Assembly: GCF_004101785.1 (NCBI RefSeq)
Contig: NZ_CP035130.1
Location: 1,798,001-1,862,000, forward strand
Source: Gudongella oleilytica
GTDB taxonomy: Bacteria > Bacillota > Clostridia > Tissierellales > Tissierellaceae
Direction of reading: 5' to 3'
DNA: 64,000 nucleotides
In this document: piece after piece, positions 1-9,621 of the stretch
Layout of the letters: the number at the start of each line of letters is the position of its first letter
Numbering within the stretch: position 1 is the first letter of the stretch
Position numbers and translations under genes: made by a program
Notes under the pieces: model-generated
The model's database searches: none
What the model saw: only the letters and a program-made list of their open reading frames with translations
What the model was told of the DNA's origin: nothing

Positions 1-1227
1 GCATTTGCCCTTATTTTCTTCAGGAGGGTCCAAAAGGATTTTAAAGAATCAGATGAGTCAGAGGCGAGGCTTACAACTACCTTACAGGAGAATCTTACAG
101 GGATAAGGGTAGTGAAGGCATTTGCAAGAGAAGCATACGAACTTGGAAAATTCGATATCAGAAATAGCGAGTACAGAGTTCTTGTTAATAAGCTAATTAT
201 GAATCTGGCAATGTACTGGTCAGTTTCAGATTTTATCAGTATGCTTCAGGTCGGCCTGACAATAGTGGTAGGTACCTGGATGGTCGTTCAGGGAAACCTG
301 ACACTTGGTGTCCTTATCTCTTTTATTAGCTACGTCAATATGATGGTTTGGCCAGTGAGGCAGCTTGGAAGGACCCTCACTGACATGGGAAAGGCAACTG
401 TTTCCATTAAGAGAATTGATGAGATTTTTTCTACTCCTGTTGAGGTACTCGTAGAGAATGGGGAAGAACCTGAGGTCCATGGAAATATCGAGTTCAGGGA
501 TGTTAGCTTCAGCTACGAAAAGGACAGGATGGTTCTGGATCATATAAGCTTTTCTGTAGAAAAGGGTCAGACCTTGGCTATAATCGGCTCAACCGGCTCA
601 GGAAAAAGCTCATTGGTCCATTTGCTGCCAAGACTTTATGATTACGATGACGGCTCAATTAAAATTGATGGAAGAGAGCTTAAGTCGATCGACAGACAGT
701 GGGTAAGAAAAAATGTCGGTTTGGTTCTTCAGGAGCCATTCCTTTATGCAAAAACGATCAAGGAAAATATTAGACTTACAGATCCCACTAAGGAGGATAA
801 TACTGTTTTTACAGCTGCAAAGACTGCATCTATCCACAATGATATACAGTCATTTGATAAGAAGTACGACACTCTCGTAGGAGAAAGAGGGGTGTCGCTC
901 TCAGGGGGTCAGAAGCAAAGGATGTCGATTGCAAGGACAATAATAAGCGAAACCCCGATAGTCATATTTGACGATTCACTCTCTGCAGTTGATACTGAAA
1001 CAGATGTACAAATAAGAAGAGCTCTTTCAGCCAGGAGGAACAAATCCACAACGATAATAATATCCCATAGGATTTCTACAGTTTCCGAGGCAGACATTAT
1101 TTTAGTCATGGACAAAGGGAAAATAGTTCAGAAGGGTACACATGAGGAGCTTATCAATACAGAAGGGCTATATAAAAGAGTTTATGAGATCCAATCATCA
1201 ATTGATGAGGATCTGGAAGCCGTTTAG
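1..1227 (+). CDS. ABC exporter half-transporter, degenerate-site subunit (5' partial)
   Basis: Permease fused to ATPase, subunit of an ABC-B type exporter in the cytoplasmic membrane; substrate unknown, family members export drugs, lipids or peptides. The reading frame is open from base 1, so the start lies outside and 408 residues are visible. They hold the end of the membrane domain (two hydrophobic segments near nt 190-350), then the nucleotide-binding domain: Walker A GSTGSGKS (nt 586-609), signature LSGGQ (nt 898-912), Walker B and an H-loop SHR. The residue after the Walker B Asp is Asp (nt 970-975, FDDS), where active ATPases carry Glu. The next gene follows after 11 nt and has the complementary pattern, so the two probably form a heterodimer with one hydrolytic site. 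Confidence 0.93.
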   Translation, partial: AFALIFFRRVQKDFKESDESEARLTTTLQENLTGIRVVKAFAREAYELGKFDIRNSEYRVLVNKLIMNLAMYWSVSDFISMLQVGLTIVVGTWMVVQGNLTLGVLISFISYVNMMVWPVRQLGRTLTDMGKATVSIKRIDEIFSTPVEVLVENGEEPEVHGNIEFRDVSFSYEKDRMVLDHISFSVEKGQTLAIIGSTGSGKSSLVHLLPRLYDYDDGSIKIDGRELKSIDRQWVRKNVGLVLQEPFLYAKTIKENIRLTDPTKEDNTVFTAAKTASIHNDIQSFDKKYDTLVGERGVSLSGGQKQRMSIARTIISETPIVIFDDSLSAVDTETDVQIRRALSARRNKSTTIIISHRISTVSEADIILVMDKGKIVQKGTHEELINTEGLYKRVYEIQSSIDEDLEAV

Positions 1228-1238
1228 GAGGTGGATCT

Positions 1239-3056
1239 ATGGATGAAGTAAAAAATAAAGCACCGAAAGTAGATCTGAGGGTATGGAAGGATTTCTTTAC
1301 CTATCTGAAGCCCTATAAAAGGGAATTCCTTAGGCTTACCGGAATTATGGCTGCCTTGGGCGCTATGGACAGTACCTTTCCGCTGTTGACAAAATATGCG
1401 GTTGATAATTTTATAGAAAAAAACTCCCTCGATGGGCTTGGGGGCTTTATAGTTATTTATATTCTTGCTGTTGCGCTGCTAAGCGGTATAATATTTGTCT
1501 TCATAAAGCTTGCGGGAAGACTTGAAACCTCAATGGCACACGATATAAGAAGGATAGGGTTTGTAAGGCTGCAAGAGCTTTCTCTGTCTTATTATGACGA
1601 TAAGGCAGTTGGGTGGCTGATGGCAAGAATGACCTCCGACATAAACAGACTCAGCGAGACTATAAGCTGGGGGTTGGTGGATTTGGCCTGGGGTATGACG
1701 ATGATGACAGGAGTAACGATATACATGTTTATTCTGAATGCAAGGCTTGCAGCTATAACTTTGTCGGTTATTCCTATACTTGCAATCATAAGCGTCTACT
1801 TCCAGAGAAAGATATTGGTCGCACAAAGAGAGGTAAGAAAGATAAATTCACAAATAACCGGTGCTTACAACGAGGATATACAGGGAGCTAAAACAACGAA
1901 GACTCTGGTAAGGGAAATATTGAACCTTAATGAATTCTCTGGTTTGACTTCTTCACTCAGAAACAGCTCTATCAGAGCCGCGGTACTATCATCAGTTTAC
2001 CTCCCTATAGTAATCGGCCTTGGCAGTGTTGGGACTGCACTTGCATTAAGCTTTGGAGGAGGGTATATCCTTACAGGAGCGATAACCTACGGTACCTTGG
2101 TTGCTTTTATTTCCTATACCTCTCAATTTTTTGAACCTGTAAGACAGATGGCAGTAATTTTCGCAGAAATACAGGGTGCACAGGCATCTGCAGAAAGAGT
2201 ATTTTCTTTACTCCGTGAGGAGCCTGCTATTAAGGACAGCGAGGAAGTATTGAACAAATATGGCGATATATTCGACCAGAAAAAAGAGCTTTGGCCAAGT
2301 ATAAAGGGAAAGGTGGAATTCAAAAACGTAAGCTTCCATTATAATCCTGATGAGCCCGTTCTCACCGACTTTAACCTTTCAGTGGAACCAGGCCAGACGA
2401 TCGCTTTGGTTGGCGAAACCGGGTCAGGGAAGTCCACTATAGTCAATCTGTTCTGCAGGTTTTACGAGCCTGTTAAGGGTGAGATACTGATCGATGGTTA
2501 CAATTACAAGGATATGCCACTCAACTGGATCCATGATAATCTTGGCTATGTTCTTCAGGCACCGCACCTTTTCAGCGGAACAATCAGGGATAATGTAAGA
2601 TATGGTAAGCTTGATGCAACCGATGAAGAGATAGAGGAAGCCTGCAGGCTTGTCAATGCACACAGCTTCATAACAGAGATGAAGGATGGGTACGATACCC
2701 AGGTAGGAGAGGGAGGAAATCTTCTATCGACAGGTCAGAAGCAATTGGTTTCATTTGCCAGGGCTATAGTCAGAAACCCGCAGCTGTTTGTCCTGGATGA
2801 AGCGACATCATCGATCGATACCGAGACAGAAAAGATAATCCAGGATGCTATTTCCAGGGTGCTTGAGGGCAGAACCAGTTTCGTAATTGCCCACCGGCTG
2901 TCTACCGTTAGAAATGCTGACAGGATACTGGTTATCAGGGATGGAAGGGTTATAGAGGATGGAACCCACAGAGAACTTATAAAGGCAAGAGGCTACTACT
3001 ACAGCCTTTACAGCAATCAGTTTATGGATGAAAAGAGCAAGGCGATCTTAGGTTAA
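1239..3056 (+). CDS. ABC exporter half-transporter, catalytic-site subunit
   Basis: Second half of the exporter, 605 residues, full family length. Residues about 30-330 form the membrane domain (six hydrophobic segments expected); the ATPase domain follows with Walker A GETGSGKST (from nt 2412), signature LSTGQ (nt 2724-2738) instead of LSGGQ, Walker B LFVLDEA with the catalytic Glu (nt 2799-2801), and H-loop AHR. The start has a strong ribosome site (AGGAGGTGG) that overlaps the previous stop region, so the genes are translationally close. The variant signature motif in this subunit would complete the dead site of its partner. The stop codon overlaps that of the convergent PAP2 gene, so neither gene has its own terminator here. 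Confidence 0.95.
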   Translation: MDEVKNKAPKVDLRVWKDFFTYLKPYKREFLRLTGIMAALGAMDSTFPLLTKYAVDNFIEKNSLDGLGGFIVIYILAVALLSGIIFVFIKLAGRLETSMAHDIRRIGFVRLQELSLSYYDDKAVGWLMARMTSDINRLSETISWGLVDLAWGMTMMTGVTIYMFILNARLAAITLSVIPILAIISVYFQRKILVAQREVRKINSQITGAYNEDIQGAKTTKTLVREILNLNEFSGLTSSLRNSSIRAAVLSSVYLPIVIGLGSVGTALALSFGGGYILTGAITYGTLVAFISYTSQFFEPVRQMAVIFAEIQGAQASAERVFSLLREEPAIKDSEEVLNKYGDIFDQKKELWPSIKGKVEFKNVSFHYNPDEPVLTDFNLSVEPGQTIALVGETGSGKSTIVNLFCRFYEPVKGEILIDGYNYKDMPLNWIHDNLGYVLQAPHLFSGTIRDNVRYGKLDATDEEIEEACRLVNAHSFITEMKDGYDTQVGEGGNLLSTGQKQLVSFARAIVRNPQLFVLDEATSSIDTETEKIIQDAISRVLEGRTSFVIAHRLSTVRNADRILVIRDGRVIEDGTHRELIKARGYYYSLYSNQFMDEKSKAILG

Positions 3057-3700
3057 CTAAGAGCCTTGCTCTTTTTCTTATTATACAATTGATCTATCAG
3101 TCTTGCAGATGCCAGATAGTATAGGTATCCGCCTGCATATCCTCCTAAAATATCTGTTGGCCAATGGACACCCAGCGAAAGCCTGCTAAGTCCCATGATA
3201 ACTATATACAGGATAGCTGCTGCATATGGAATTCTTGGATCGGTTTTACCCTCCTGCTTCCTTGCTATTAGAAATGCTATAGTCAGAAACATGGACATTG
3301 AAACCATGGAGTGACCGCTTGGATAGCTAAATCCTCCCTGCTGGACTTTAAAAAATTCCTCAGGCCTGACCCTTTGAAATATCTGCTTGAGAGTATGATT
3401 TGCAATCCAGCTTCCCAATGATGCAGATAAAAGCATGCAGGCAGAATAATTGTACCTCTTGATCAGCATATAAGCAATTACCAGTCCTACAGCAGGAAAC
3501 AGAAACAACTCCGATCCCAGGAATGAAATTACCTTCATAAATGCCAGCATTCCAGGGCTCTGATTTTCACTGATCCTTATCAAAAGCTTTTCATCGAAGA
3601 GGATACCCTTGTTATCCCACCCTGAAAGTAAACCCAAATAGATCAAGATTGCAAAACTAAAGATGATCAAAATCTTCCTGGCATTTTTCATTTTCTGCAT
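3053..3700 (-). CDS. PAP2-family membrane phosphatase
   Basis: Probable lipid phosphatase (undecaprenyl-diphosphate or phosphatidylglycerol-phosphate type), 215 residues, with several hydrophobic segments. The three PAP2 motifs are present in order: K-x6-RP (KQIFQRVRP), PSGHS, and SR-x5-H-x3-D (SRLSLGVHWPTD); the two His residues are the usual catalytic pair. The exact substrate cannot be told from sequence. Start is uncertain: GAGGG lies only 2-3 nt before the first ATG, and a second in-frame ATG nine bases on (MKNARK) has better spacing. It is convergent with the ABC pair, overlapping it by 4 nt, and lies downstream of the gcv operon terminator, so it must have its own promoter; none is convincing. 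Confidence 0.88.
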   Translation of the reverse strand: MQKMKNARKILIIFSFAILIYLGLLSGWDNKGILFDEKLLIRISENQSPGMLAFMKVISFLGSELFLFPAVGLVIAYMLIKRYNYSACMLLSASLGSWIANHTLKQIFQRVRPEEFFKVQQGGFSYPSGHSMVSMSMFLTIAFLIARKQEGKTDPRIPYAAAILYIVIMGLSRLSLGVHWPTDILGGYAGGYLYYLASARLIDQLYNKKKSKALS

Positions 3701-3713
3701 TTCCCTCTTTCTA

Positions 3714-3745
3714 AAAGAAGCAACGGGAAAGCCCGTTGCTTCTTT
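3714..3745 (-). terminator. Intrinsic terminator of the gcv operon
   Basis: Perfect 14-bp inverted repeat (arms 3714-3727 and 3732-3745, 4-nt loop) just past the lpdA stop codon. On the minus strand the right arm ends in CTTCTTTT, giving a short U-run. Confidence 0.85.
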
Positions 3746-3746
3746 C

Positions 3747-5171
3747 TCAACCTCTTCTTTTCTTTTTTGGCGCTATATGGATAGCAGCCTCATCCAAGCC
3801 CAATGCTGCCTCAAAAAAAGCCTCTGACAGGGTTGGATGTGCATGGATCGTACGCTTGATTGCAGATACATCCATGTTGTTCGATATTGCCAGTGCACCC
3901 TCGTGTATCAGGTCATTTGCATGAGGCCCGATGATGTGTACCCCCAATATCCTGTTGTCTTCATTGGATGCAAGGATTTTTACTATCCCGTCTGTCTCCC
4001 CTAAGGATAGAGCTTTGCCGTTGGCTGAGAACATGAATTTGCTCGATCTGTAGTCTATGCCCTTCTCCTTTAGCTGCTCCTCTGTGAATCCAACCTGGGC
4101 AACCTCAGTCATTGTGAATACGCATGCAGGCCAGTGCTCGTGGTTTAAATCGGGCTTATGACCCATTATGGTTTCAACGACATACTCGCCCTGTGATGAT
4201 GCAACATGAGCCAGCTGAATCCCCTTGGAATTTACATCACCAATAGCATATATCCCTGGTACAGTAGTCTCATAGCTGTCGTTGACTTTGATGCCTCGTC
4301 CCGAGAATTCTACTCCGATTCCCTCCAGGTTTAATCCCTCAACCAAAGGGGCTCTGCCAGATGCTATCAGTACATAATCGCCAATTACTTCAATTTCCTC
4401 GTCCTTTTCCTTATAACGTGCGACCACCTTCAGATGTTCGCCGTCCTTTGTGATCTCCTTTGCCCTGATGTCGACATAAGTTTCGATCCCCTGCTTCTTC
4501 AACATAGGAGTCAGTCTTTTAGCTATCTCCTTGTCTCCATCCTTCAGTATCCTGGATGCCAGAAGTATTACGTGAGAACCCAACTCCTTGTAAATGCTTG
4601 CAAACTCAAGTCCTATTACTCCACCGCCAACAACTATAAGTGTTTCAGGTACATGATCCAGCTCCAGAAGATCGTCTGAAGTGATCACGCCCGGAAGGTC
4701 TATACCTTTTGTCTCAGTCATCTGGGGAAATGAGCCTGTTGCAATTATTATATTGTCAGCCTCTACTTCCTTGGAGCCACCCCCATTAAGCTGTACGTTA
4801 AGGGTGTTCTTATCCTTAAAGGATGCCTTACCCTGTATCAGTTCAATATTTTGGTAAGAACCGATCAGCCGCTCAATGCCGCTGACCAGGTCGTTTACTA
4901 CCTTGTTTTTTCTTTCAAGCAATGCCTTCCCATCAAGACTGAAGCCATCCACCTTAATGCCAAACTCATGTGAATTCCTGAGATCTGACAATATCTGAGC
5001 ATTTCGAAAATAAGTTTTTGTCGGTATGCAGCCTCTGTTGAGACAAGTTCCTCCTATTTCCCTGTTCTCTATAAGATAAACCTGGGCTTCCAGCTGTGCA
5101 GCCCTTATTGCAGCGACGTAGCCTCCAGGCCCGGCACCGATTATAGCAATTCTTTTTGTCAAACGGTACAC
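3747..5171 (-). CDS. lpdA: Dihydrolipoyl dehydrogenase (glycine cleavage L-protein)
   Basis: FAD enzyme that reoxidises dihydrolipoyl-GcvH with NAD+. FAD motif GAGPGG at residues 12-17, redox disulfide GGTCLNRGCIP (Cys43, Cys48), NAD motif GGGVIG, and the C-terminal HxHPTxxE active-site motif near residues 443-450 are all present; 474 residues is the family length and there is no N-terminal lipoyl domain. Last gene of the gcv operon, so it is probably dedicated to glycine cleavage. The frame opens with GTG directly after the gcvPB stop (no gap). A TTG nine bases on, at 5162, has AGGTG five bases before it and is an equally good start. The C-terminus is a run of Lys and Arg. Confidence 0.96.
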   Translation of the reverse strand: MYRLTKRIAIIGAGPGGYVAAIRAAQLEAQVYLIENREIGGTCLNRGCIPTKTYFRNAQILSDLRNSHEFGIKVDGFSLDGKALLERKNKVVNDLVSGIERLIGSYQNIELIQGKASFKDKNTLNVQLNGGGSKEVEADNIIIATGSFPQMTETKGIDLPGVITSDDLLELDHVPETLIVVGGGVIGLEFASIYKELGSHVILLASRILKDGDKEIAKRLTPMLKKQGIETYVDIRAKEITKDGEHLKVVARYKEKDEEIEVIGDYVLIASGRAPLVEGLNLEGIGVEFSGRGIKVNDSYETTVPGIYAIGDVNSKGIQLAHVASSQGEYVVETIMGHKPDLNHEHWPACVFTMTEVAQVGFTEEQLKEKGIDYRSSKFMFSANGKALSLGETDGIVKILASNEDNRILGVHIIGPHANDLIHEGALAISNNMDVSAIKRTIHAHPTLSEAFFEAALGLDEAAIHIAPKKKRRG

Positions 5172-6626
5172 CTACCCTTCATATTTGACGATTATATCAC
5201 GGGCAGCCTTTACTTCGTTTGGTCTTCGTACTACTGTGTCGTGAGGTGCTGATTTGACCATCTCAGGATCCGCTTCTGCTTCCTCGGCTATTTTTATCAT
5301 GGCTTGGATAAACTCATCAAGAGTCTCCTTGCTCTCAGTTTCGGTAGGCTCTATCATAAGCGCCTGGTTTATGATCAGCGGGAAGTAGATCGTAGGCGGA
5401 TGGTATCCCATATCCAGCAATCTCTTGGCAATATCTAAGGTAGTTACTTCGCTTAGGGTATCCTTCAAGCCGCCAAGGACAAATTCATGCTTGTATATAG
5501 TATCTATCGGCAGATAATAGTGATCCTTCAGCTGACTCATAATATAGTTTGCATTAAGAACAGCCATTTCGGAAGCCTTCTTAAGACCATCACCACCCAA
5601 TGTCAGGATGTAGGTGAATGCTCTTACAAGAATACCAAAGTGTCCGTAGAAATCCTTTACCTTACCTATGGTATTTGGATAGTCATAGTCGAAGAAATAT
5701 CTTTCCCCTTCCTTTTCCACCATTGGAACAGGAAGGAATTCAACCAGTTCCTTCTTGACCCCTACAGGTCCTGAACCAGGTCCTCCTCCACCATGTGGAG
5801 TTGAGAATGTCTTGTGAAGGTTGAAGTGTACTACGTCAAAGCCCATGTCACCAGGTCTTGCGTGGCCCATAATAGCATTAGCGTTTGCACCGTCATAGTA
5901 CAATAATCCGCCAGCATCATGAACAATTTTCGCTATTTCCAGAATACCTTTGTCAAATATACCAAGAGTATTTGGATTTGTAAGCATCAAGCCTGCAGTA
6001 TCTTCACCAACAGCTGCTTTAAGGGCATCAAGGTCAACCAGTCCGTCTTTAGTGGATTTGATCTCAACTATCTTATAGCCGGCCATAGCTGCAGTAGCAG
6101 GGTTAGTGCCGTGAGCAGAGTCCGGAACTATGATCTTGTTTCTATTAAGATCTCCTCTCTTCTCATGGTATGCTTTTATCAGCATTATTCCAGTCAACTC
6201 TCCATGTGCACCGGCCGCTGGCTGTAAGGTCATTCTATCCATTCCGGCAACTTCACACAGATACTTTTCCAGCTCATAAAGCAATTGCAGAGATCCCTGG
6301 ATACAGTCCTCTGACTGGTGAGGATGAAGATTTGCAAAGCCATCGAATCTTGCAGTATCCTCGTTAATTTTTGGATTGTATTTCATTGTACAGGAGCCCA
6401 GCGGATAAAATCCCGTATCGACTCCATAGTTTTTGTTGGATAGATTTGTGTAATGTCTTATGACATCAACCTCAGTTAACTCAGGAAGCTTCAGCTCCTC
6501 CTTACTGACGAAGTCATCTGGAATAAGGCTGCCAAGCTCCTTGTCCTCCACATCAAGCGGCGGAAGCATATAAGCTTTCCTTCCTGGTTTGGAAAGTTCG
6601 AATATCAATTTATCGTATTTTCTCAT
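5172..6626 (-). CDS. gcvPB: Glycine dehydrogenase (decarboxylating) subunit 2, P-protein
   Basis: PLP-dependent subunit that, with GcvPA, decarboxylates glycine and loads aminomethyl onto GcvH. 484 residues, normal for the two-subunit P-protein of Firmicutes and archaea. The PLP lysine lies in [18 protein letters not shown], near residue 270. Its ATG overlaps the gcvPA stop by one base (TAATG), so the two subunits are translationally coupled, as expected for a stoichiometric pair. Confidence 0.97.
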   Translation of the reverse strand: MRKYDKLIFELSKPGRKAYMLPPLDVEDKELGSLIPDDFVSKEELKLPELTEVDVIRHYTNLSNKNYGVDTGFYPLGSCTMKYNPKINEDTARFDGFANLHPHQSEDCIQGSLQLLYELEKYLCEVAGMDRMTLQPAAGAHGELTGIMLIKAYHEKRGDLNRNKIIVPDSAHGTNPATAAMAGYKIVEIKSTKDGLVDLDALKAAVGEDTAGLMLTNPNTLGIFDKGILEIAKIVHDAGGLLYYDGANANAIMGHARPGDMGFDVVHFNLHKTFSTPHGGGGPGSGPVGVKKELVEFLPVPMVEKEGERYFFDYDYPNTIGKVKDFYGHFGILVRAFTYILTLGGDGLKKASEMAVLNANYIMSQLKDHYYLPIDTIYKHEFVLGGLKDTLSEVTTLDIAKRLLDMGYHPPTIYFPLIINQALMIEPTETESKETLDEFIQAMIKIAEEAEADPEMVKSAPHDTVVRRPNEVKAARDIIVKYEG

Positions 6627-7969
6627 TATATCCCCTCCAATACGCCAGTCAGCCTATCAATTTCTTCCTTCGTTCTCTTCTCAGTGACTGCATATAGGAT
6701 ACCGCCCTTCATTTCAGGATACTCCTTGCCCAGGTCATAGCCGCCGATCATATTCTCAGCTCTCAGGGCTTTATTAATATCCATAGGATCCTTGTCTGAA
6801 ACTACTGCAAACTCCTTGAAGAATGGTTTATCGAACATAGGCTTGTATTTTCCTGACTTTGTCAGTTGCTCGAAAGCATAATGAGCCTTCTTGGTTGACT
6901 GCATAGCTACCTCTCTCAAGCCTTCCTTTCCGAGAGTAACCATATAGACAGTAGCTGCCAGTGAGTTTAATCCCTGGTTAGAGCAGATATTTGATGTCGC
7001 TTTTTCTCTTCTGATATGCTGCTCTCTTGCCGTTAGTGTAAGAACGAATGATCTCTTGCCGTCAAGGTCCTCTGTTTGACCGACGATCCTTCCGGGAAGC
7101 TTTCTAATATAGTCGTTCTTTACAGCCATAAATCCAAGGTATGGGCCTCCGAAGCTTACTGGTATACCCATCGATTGTCCTTCGCCAACCACAACGTCAA
7201 CTCCCAGGTCACCAGGCTTCTTCAAGATGCCAAGGGATATTGGGTCAACTGACGCTACAAATGTAGTTTTCTTGCCTTTGTGAGCAACTTCTCCAAGTGC
7301 CTTCAGATCTTCGATTATACCAAAAAAGTTAGGGCTCTGTGCTATAACTGCAGCTGTATTGTCATTTACCAGACCTTCCAGGGCCTCGATATCAGTCACT
7401 CCATCCTTGATGTCAGCTTCGATGACCTTCAAATTCTGAACATGGGCATATGTGTGAAGGATCTTTCTTGCATCAGGTTTAACTGATTTGGATATTATTA
7501 TTTCGTCCTTCTTTGAGTATGCTGCCGCCATAAGCGCAGCCTCAACAACAGCTGTTCCTCCGTCATACAAAGAAGCATTTGCAACATCCATTCCAGTCAG
7601 ATTACAAATAAGTGTCTGGAACTCGAATATATACTGGAGAGTTCCCTGGCTTATTTCAGGCTGGTATGGTGTATAGGAAGTATAATACTCACTTCTTGAT
7701 ATTATATGGTTCACAACCGATGGGATATAGTGGTCATATGCGCCTGCACCTAAAAAGCTTGTCAGTTTTGTCATTGAACAGTTCTTGTCAGCCAGGCTCT
7801 TAATGTATGACACTACCTCCAGCTCGCTTTTGGATTTGGGAATGTTAAGCTCCCTGTCCATGTGGACCTCTTTCGGGATATCCTCAAACAACTGGTCTAC
7901 GCTTTCAAGGCCAATGGCCTTGAGCATTTCCTGGATATCCTCAGGTGTATTGGGTATATAGGGATGCAT
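6626..7969 (-). CDS. gcvPA: Glycine dehydrogenase (decarboxylating) subunit 1, P-protein
   Basis: Partner of GcvPB, homologous to the N-terminal half of the long single-chain P-protein; 447 residues. It has the typical opening ([13 protein letters not shown]), the [13 protein letters not shown] stretch near residue 95 and the glycine-rich FGGPYLGF segment, and it lacks the PLP lysine carried by subunit 2. Starts one base after the gcvH stop region, with a GAGG site before it. The split into two genes is the normal arrangement for this lineage, not a broken gene. Confidence 0.97.
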   Translation of the reverse strand: MHPYIPNTPEDIQEMLKAIGLESVDQLFEDIPKEVHMDRELNIPKSKSELEVVSYIKSLADKNCSMTKLTSFLGAGAYDHYIPSVVNHIISRSEYYTSYTPYQPEISQGTLQYIFEFQTLICNLTGMDVANASLYDGGTAVVEAALMAAAYSKKDEIIISKSVKPDARKILHTYAHVQNLKVIEADIKDGVTDIEALEGLVNDNTAAVIAQSPNFFGIIEDLKALGEVAHKGKKTTFVASVDPISLGILKKPGDLGVDVVVGEGQSMGIPVSFGGPYLGFMAVKNDYIRKLPGRIVGQTEDLDGKRSFVLTLTAREQHIRREKATSNICSNQGLNSLAATVYMVTLGKEGLREVAMQSTKKAHYAFEQLTKSGKYKPMFDKPFFKEFAVVSDKDPMDINKALRAENMIGGYDLGKEYPEMKGGILYAVTEKRTKEEIDRLTGVLEGI

Positions 7970-7970
7970 A

Positions 7971-8354
7971 TTATACCTCCTCAGCTAAAAACTTTTCGTA
8001 ATCCTCACTTGTCATTAATTCATCAAGCTCAGCCTTGTCAGCTATCTCTATCTTGATCATCCAGTTTTCGAAAGCATCTGCATTAAGAAGTGCCGGATCA
8101 TCAACCAGTTCTTCATTTACCTCTACAACCTTTCCGCCAACTGGCAGATAAACGTCTGACGCTGCCTTAACTGACTCAACAGCTGCAAATGCCTCTCCCT
8201 TTTCAAATTCATCATCGACCTCTGGAAGCTCAACATAAACTATGTCTCCAAGATGATGCTGCGCATAGTCTGAAATCCCTACAAATGCAAGATCTCCCTC
8301 GACCTTTACCCATTCATGATCCTTAGTGTAATGATACCCCTTTGCAACTTTCAT
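7971..8354 (-). CDS. gcvH: Glycine cleavage system H-protein
   Basis: Small lipoyl carrier that shuttles the aminomethyl group between P-, T- and L-proteins. 127 residues. The lipoylation site is Lys63 in ESVKAASD; the opening [16 protein letters not shown] is diagnostic. A GGAGG-type site precedes the ATG. Lipoate must be supplied by a ligase or synthase elsewhere; no lipoate gene is present in this operon. Confidence 0.98.
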   Translation of the reverse strand: MKVAKGYHYTKDHEWVKVEGDLAFVGISDYAQHHLGDIVYVELPEVDDEFEKGEAFAAVESVKAASDVYLPVGGKVVEVNEELVDDPALLNADAFENWMIKIEIADKAELDELMTSEDYEKFLAEEV

Positions 8355-8366
8355 ATTTGAACCCTC

Positions 8367-9467
8367 CTATTTTTTCTTATTCAAAAATTTTTTGCTTATT
8401 ACCTTCGCTTTGGCAAATTTGTTTCTGATCTTTATATCAAGCTCAGTACCAAGCTCAGTGTACTCAGATTTCACAAGAGCATTGCCTATGATCTTACCTA
8501 AAGTCGGACTCATGTAGCCTGTGGTTACATGGCCTATCTTCTCTCCGTCTTTATAGATTTCATATCCTTCTCTTGCTATTCCCCTGTCGATCATCTCAAA
8601 GCCCACCAGCTTGCGCTTAAGGCCTTCGCTCCATTGTTTGTTCAGAGCTTCCTTTCCAATAAAGTCTGATACCTTGTCAAGCTTGACGAAGTATTTAAAT
8701 CCAGCCTCCAATGGTGATATGGTGTCGTCGAATTCATGCCCGTAAAGAGGCAGCGAAGCTTCGAACCTCAAGGTGTCCCTGCATCCCAACCCGCAAGGCA
8801 TGATCTCCTCGTCCTTGCCAGCTTCAAGGATAGCATTCCAGACCTTGACTATCCCTGTGTTGTCTGTATAGATCTCAAATCCGTCCTCTCCGGTATATCC
8901 AGTCCTTGAAACCATACAATCGACACCTGCAACAGATACGTTCCTTTCAAGGAAGAAAAACTTGATTTGTGAAAGATCAAAATCGGTCAATTTTTGGAGA
9001 ACCTTTTGTGCCATCGGACCCTGGATAGCCAACTCACCTACTGTGTCGGAAATGTTTTCGGTCGCGACATCGAAGTCTCCCTTGTTAGCAAGTATCCATT
9101 TATAGTCCTTGTCGGTGTTTGAAGCATTAACTACCAGGTAGAAATCTTCTTCGCCGAATCTGTAAACCAGAAGGTCATCGACGACTCCTCCCTCAGGGTT
9201 GCAAAAATGTGTATAGATGATTTGGTTGTCGACCAGCTTGGTTACATCGTTTGAAACCAGGTAATCAACAAAGGCCAGTGCATCCTTGCCCTTGACAGTG
9301 ATTTCTCCCATGTGGGATACATCAAACAATCCCACAGCGTTTCTAACTGCCTGGTGCTCAGGAACTAATCCCTTGTACTCCACCGGTAAAAACCAACCGG
9401 CATAATCGACAACATTCCCCCCCAGCTTGACGTGTTCTTCATAAAGCGGGGTTTTTTTTGCGTCCAT
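8367..9467 (-). CDS. gcvT: Aminomethyltransferase (glycine cleavage T-protein)
   Basis: Transfers the methylene group from aminomethyl-GcvH to tetrahydrofolate, releasing ammonia. 366 residues, first gene of the operon. Recognised by TPLYEEHVKLGGNVVDYAGW at the start, GLFDVSHMGEI near residue 46 and the folate-binding SRTGYTGEDGFEIY segment near residue 200. Start is supported by AAGGAG eight bases upstream. The 154 bases before it are shared with the divergent aldo/keto reductase; I see a weak 8-bp hairpin at 9530-9555 but no tandem glycine-riboswitch core. Confidence 0.97.
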   Translation of the reverse strand: MDAKKTPLYEEHVKLGGNVVDYAGWFLPVEYKGLVPEHQAVRNAVGLFDVSHMGEITVKGKDALAFVDYLVSNDVTKLVDNQIIYTHFCNPEGGVVDDLLVYRFGEEDFYLVVNASNTDKDYKWILANKGDFDVATENISDTVGELAIQGPMAQKVLQKLTDFDLSQIKFFFLERNVSVAGVDCMVSRTGYTGEDGFEIYTDNTGIVKVWNAILEAGKDEEIMPCGLGCRDTLRFEASLPLYGHEFDDTISPLEAGFKYFVKLDKVSDFIGKEALNKQWSEGLKRKLVGFEMIDRGIAREGYEIYKDGEKIGHVTTGYMSPTLGKIIGNALVKSEYTELGTELDIKIRNKFAKAKVISKKFLNKKK

Positions 9468-9621
9468 TTAATCACTCCTTCCCATTTGTTGTGTTATAAT
9501 CTCAATATGCTACACTAATTCTACCCCTTAAGGTCTCCTCTAAACTGAGAAACCTAAAAGATAAGCTAATTCAGTGCTGTAGCGGGTAGTATGATTTCAT
9601 TATACATAAGGAGGTTTTTAT

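Noticed and set aside
6626-6628. Frameshift between gcvPA and gcvPB
   Set aside because: The two-gene P-protein is normal in this lineage; the one-base TAATG overlap is translational coupling.
9468-9621. Possible glycine riboswitch before gcvT
   Set aside because: Region too short for the tandem form and conserved aptamer core not seen; only a weak hairpin.
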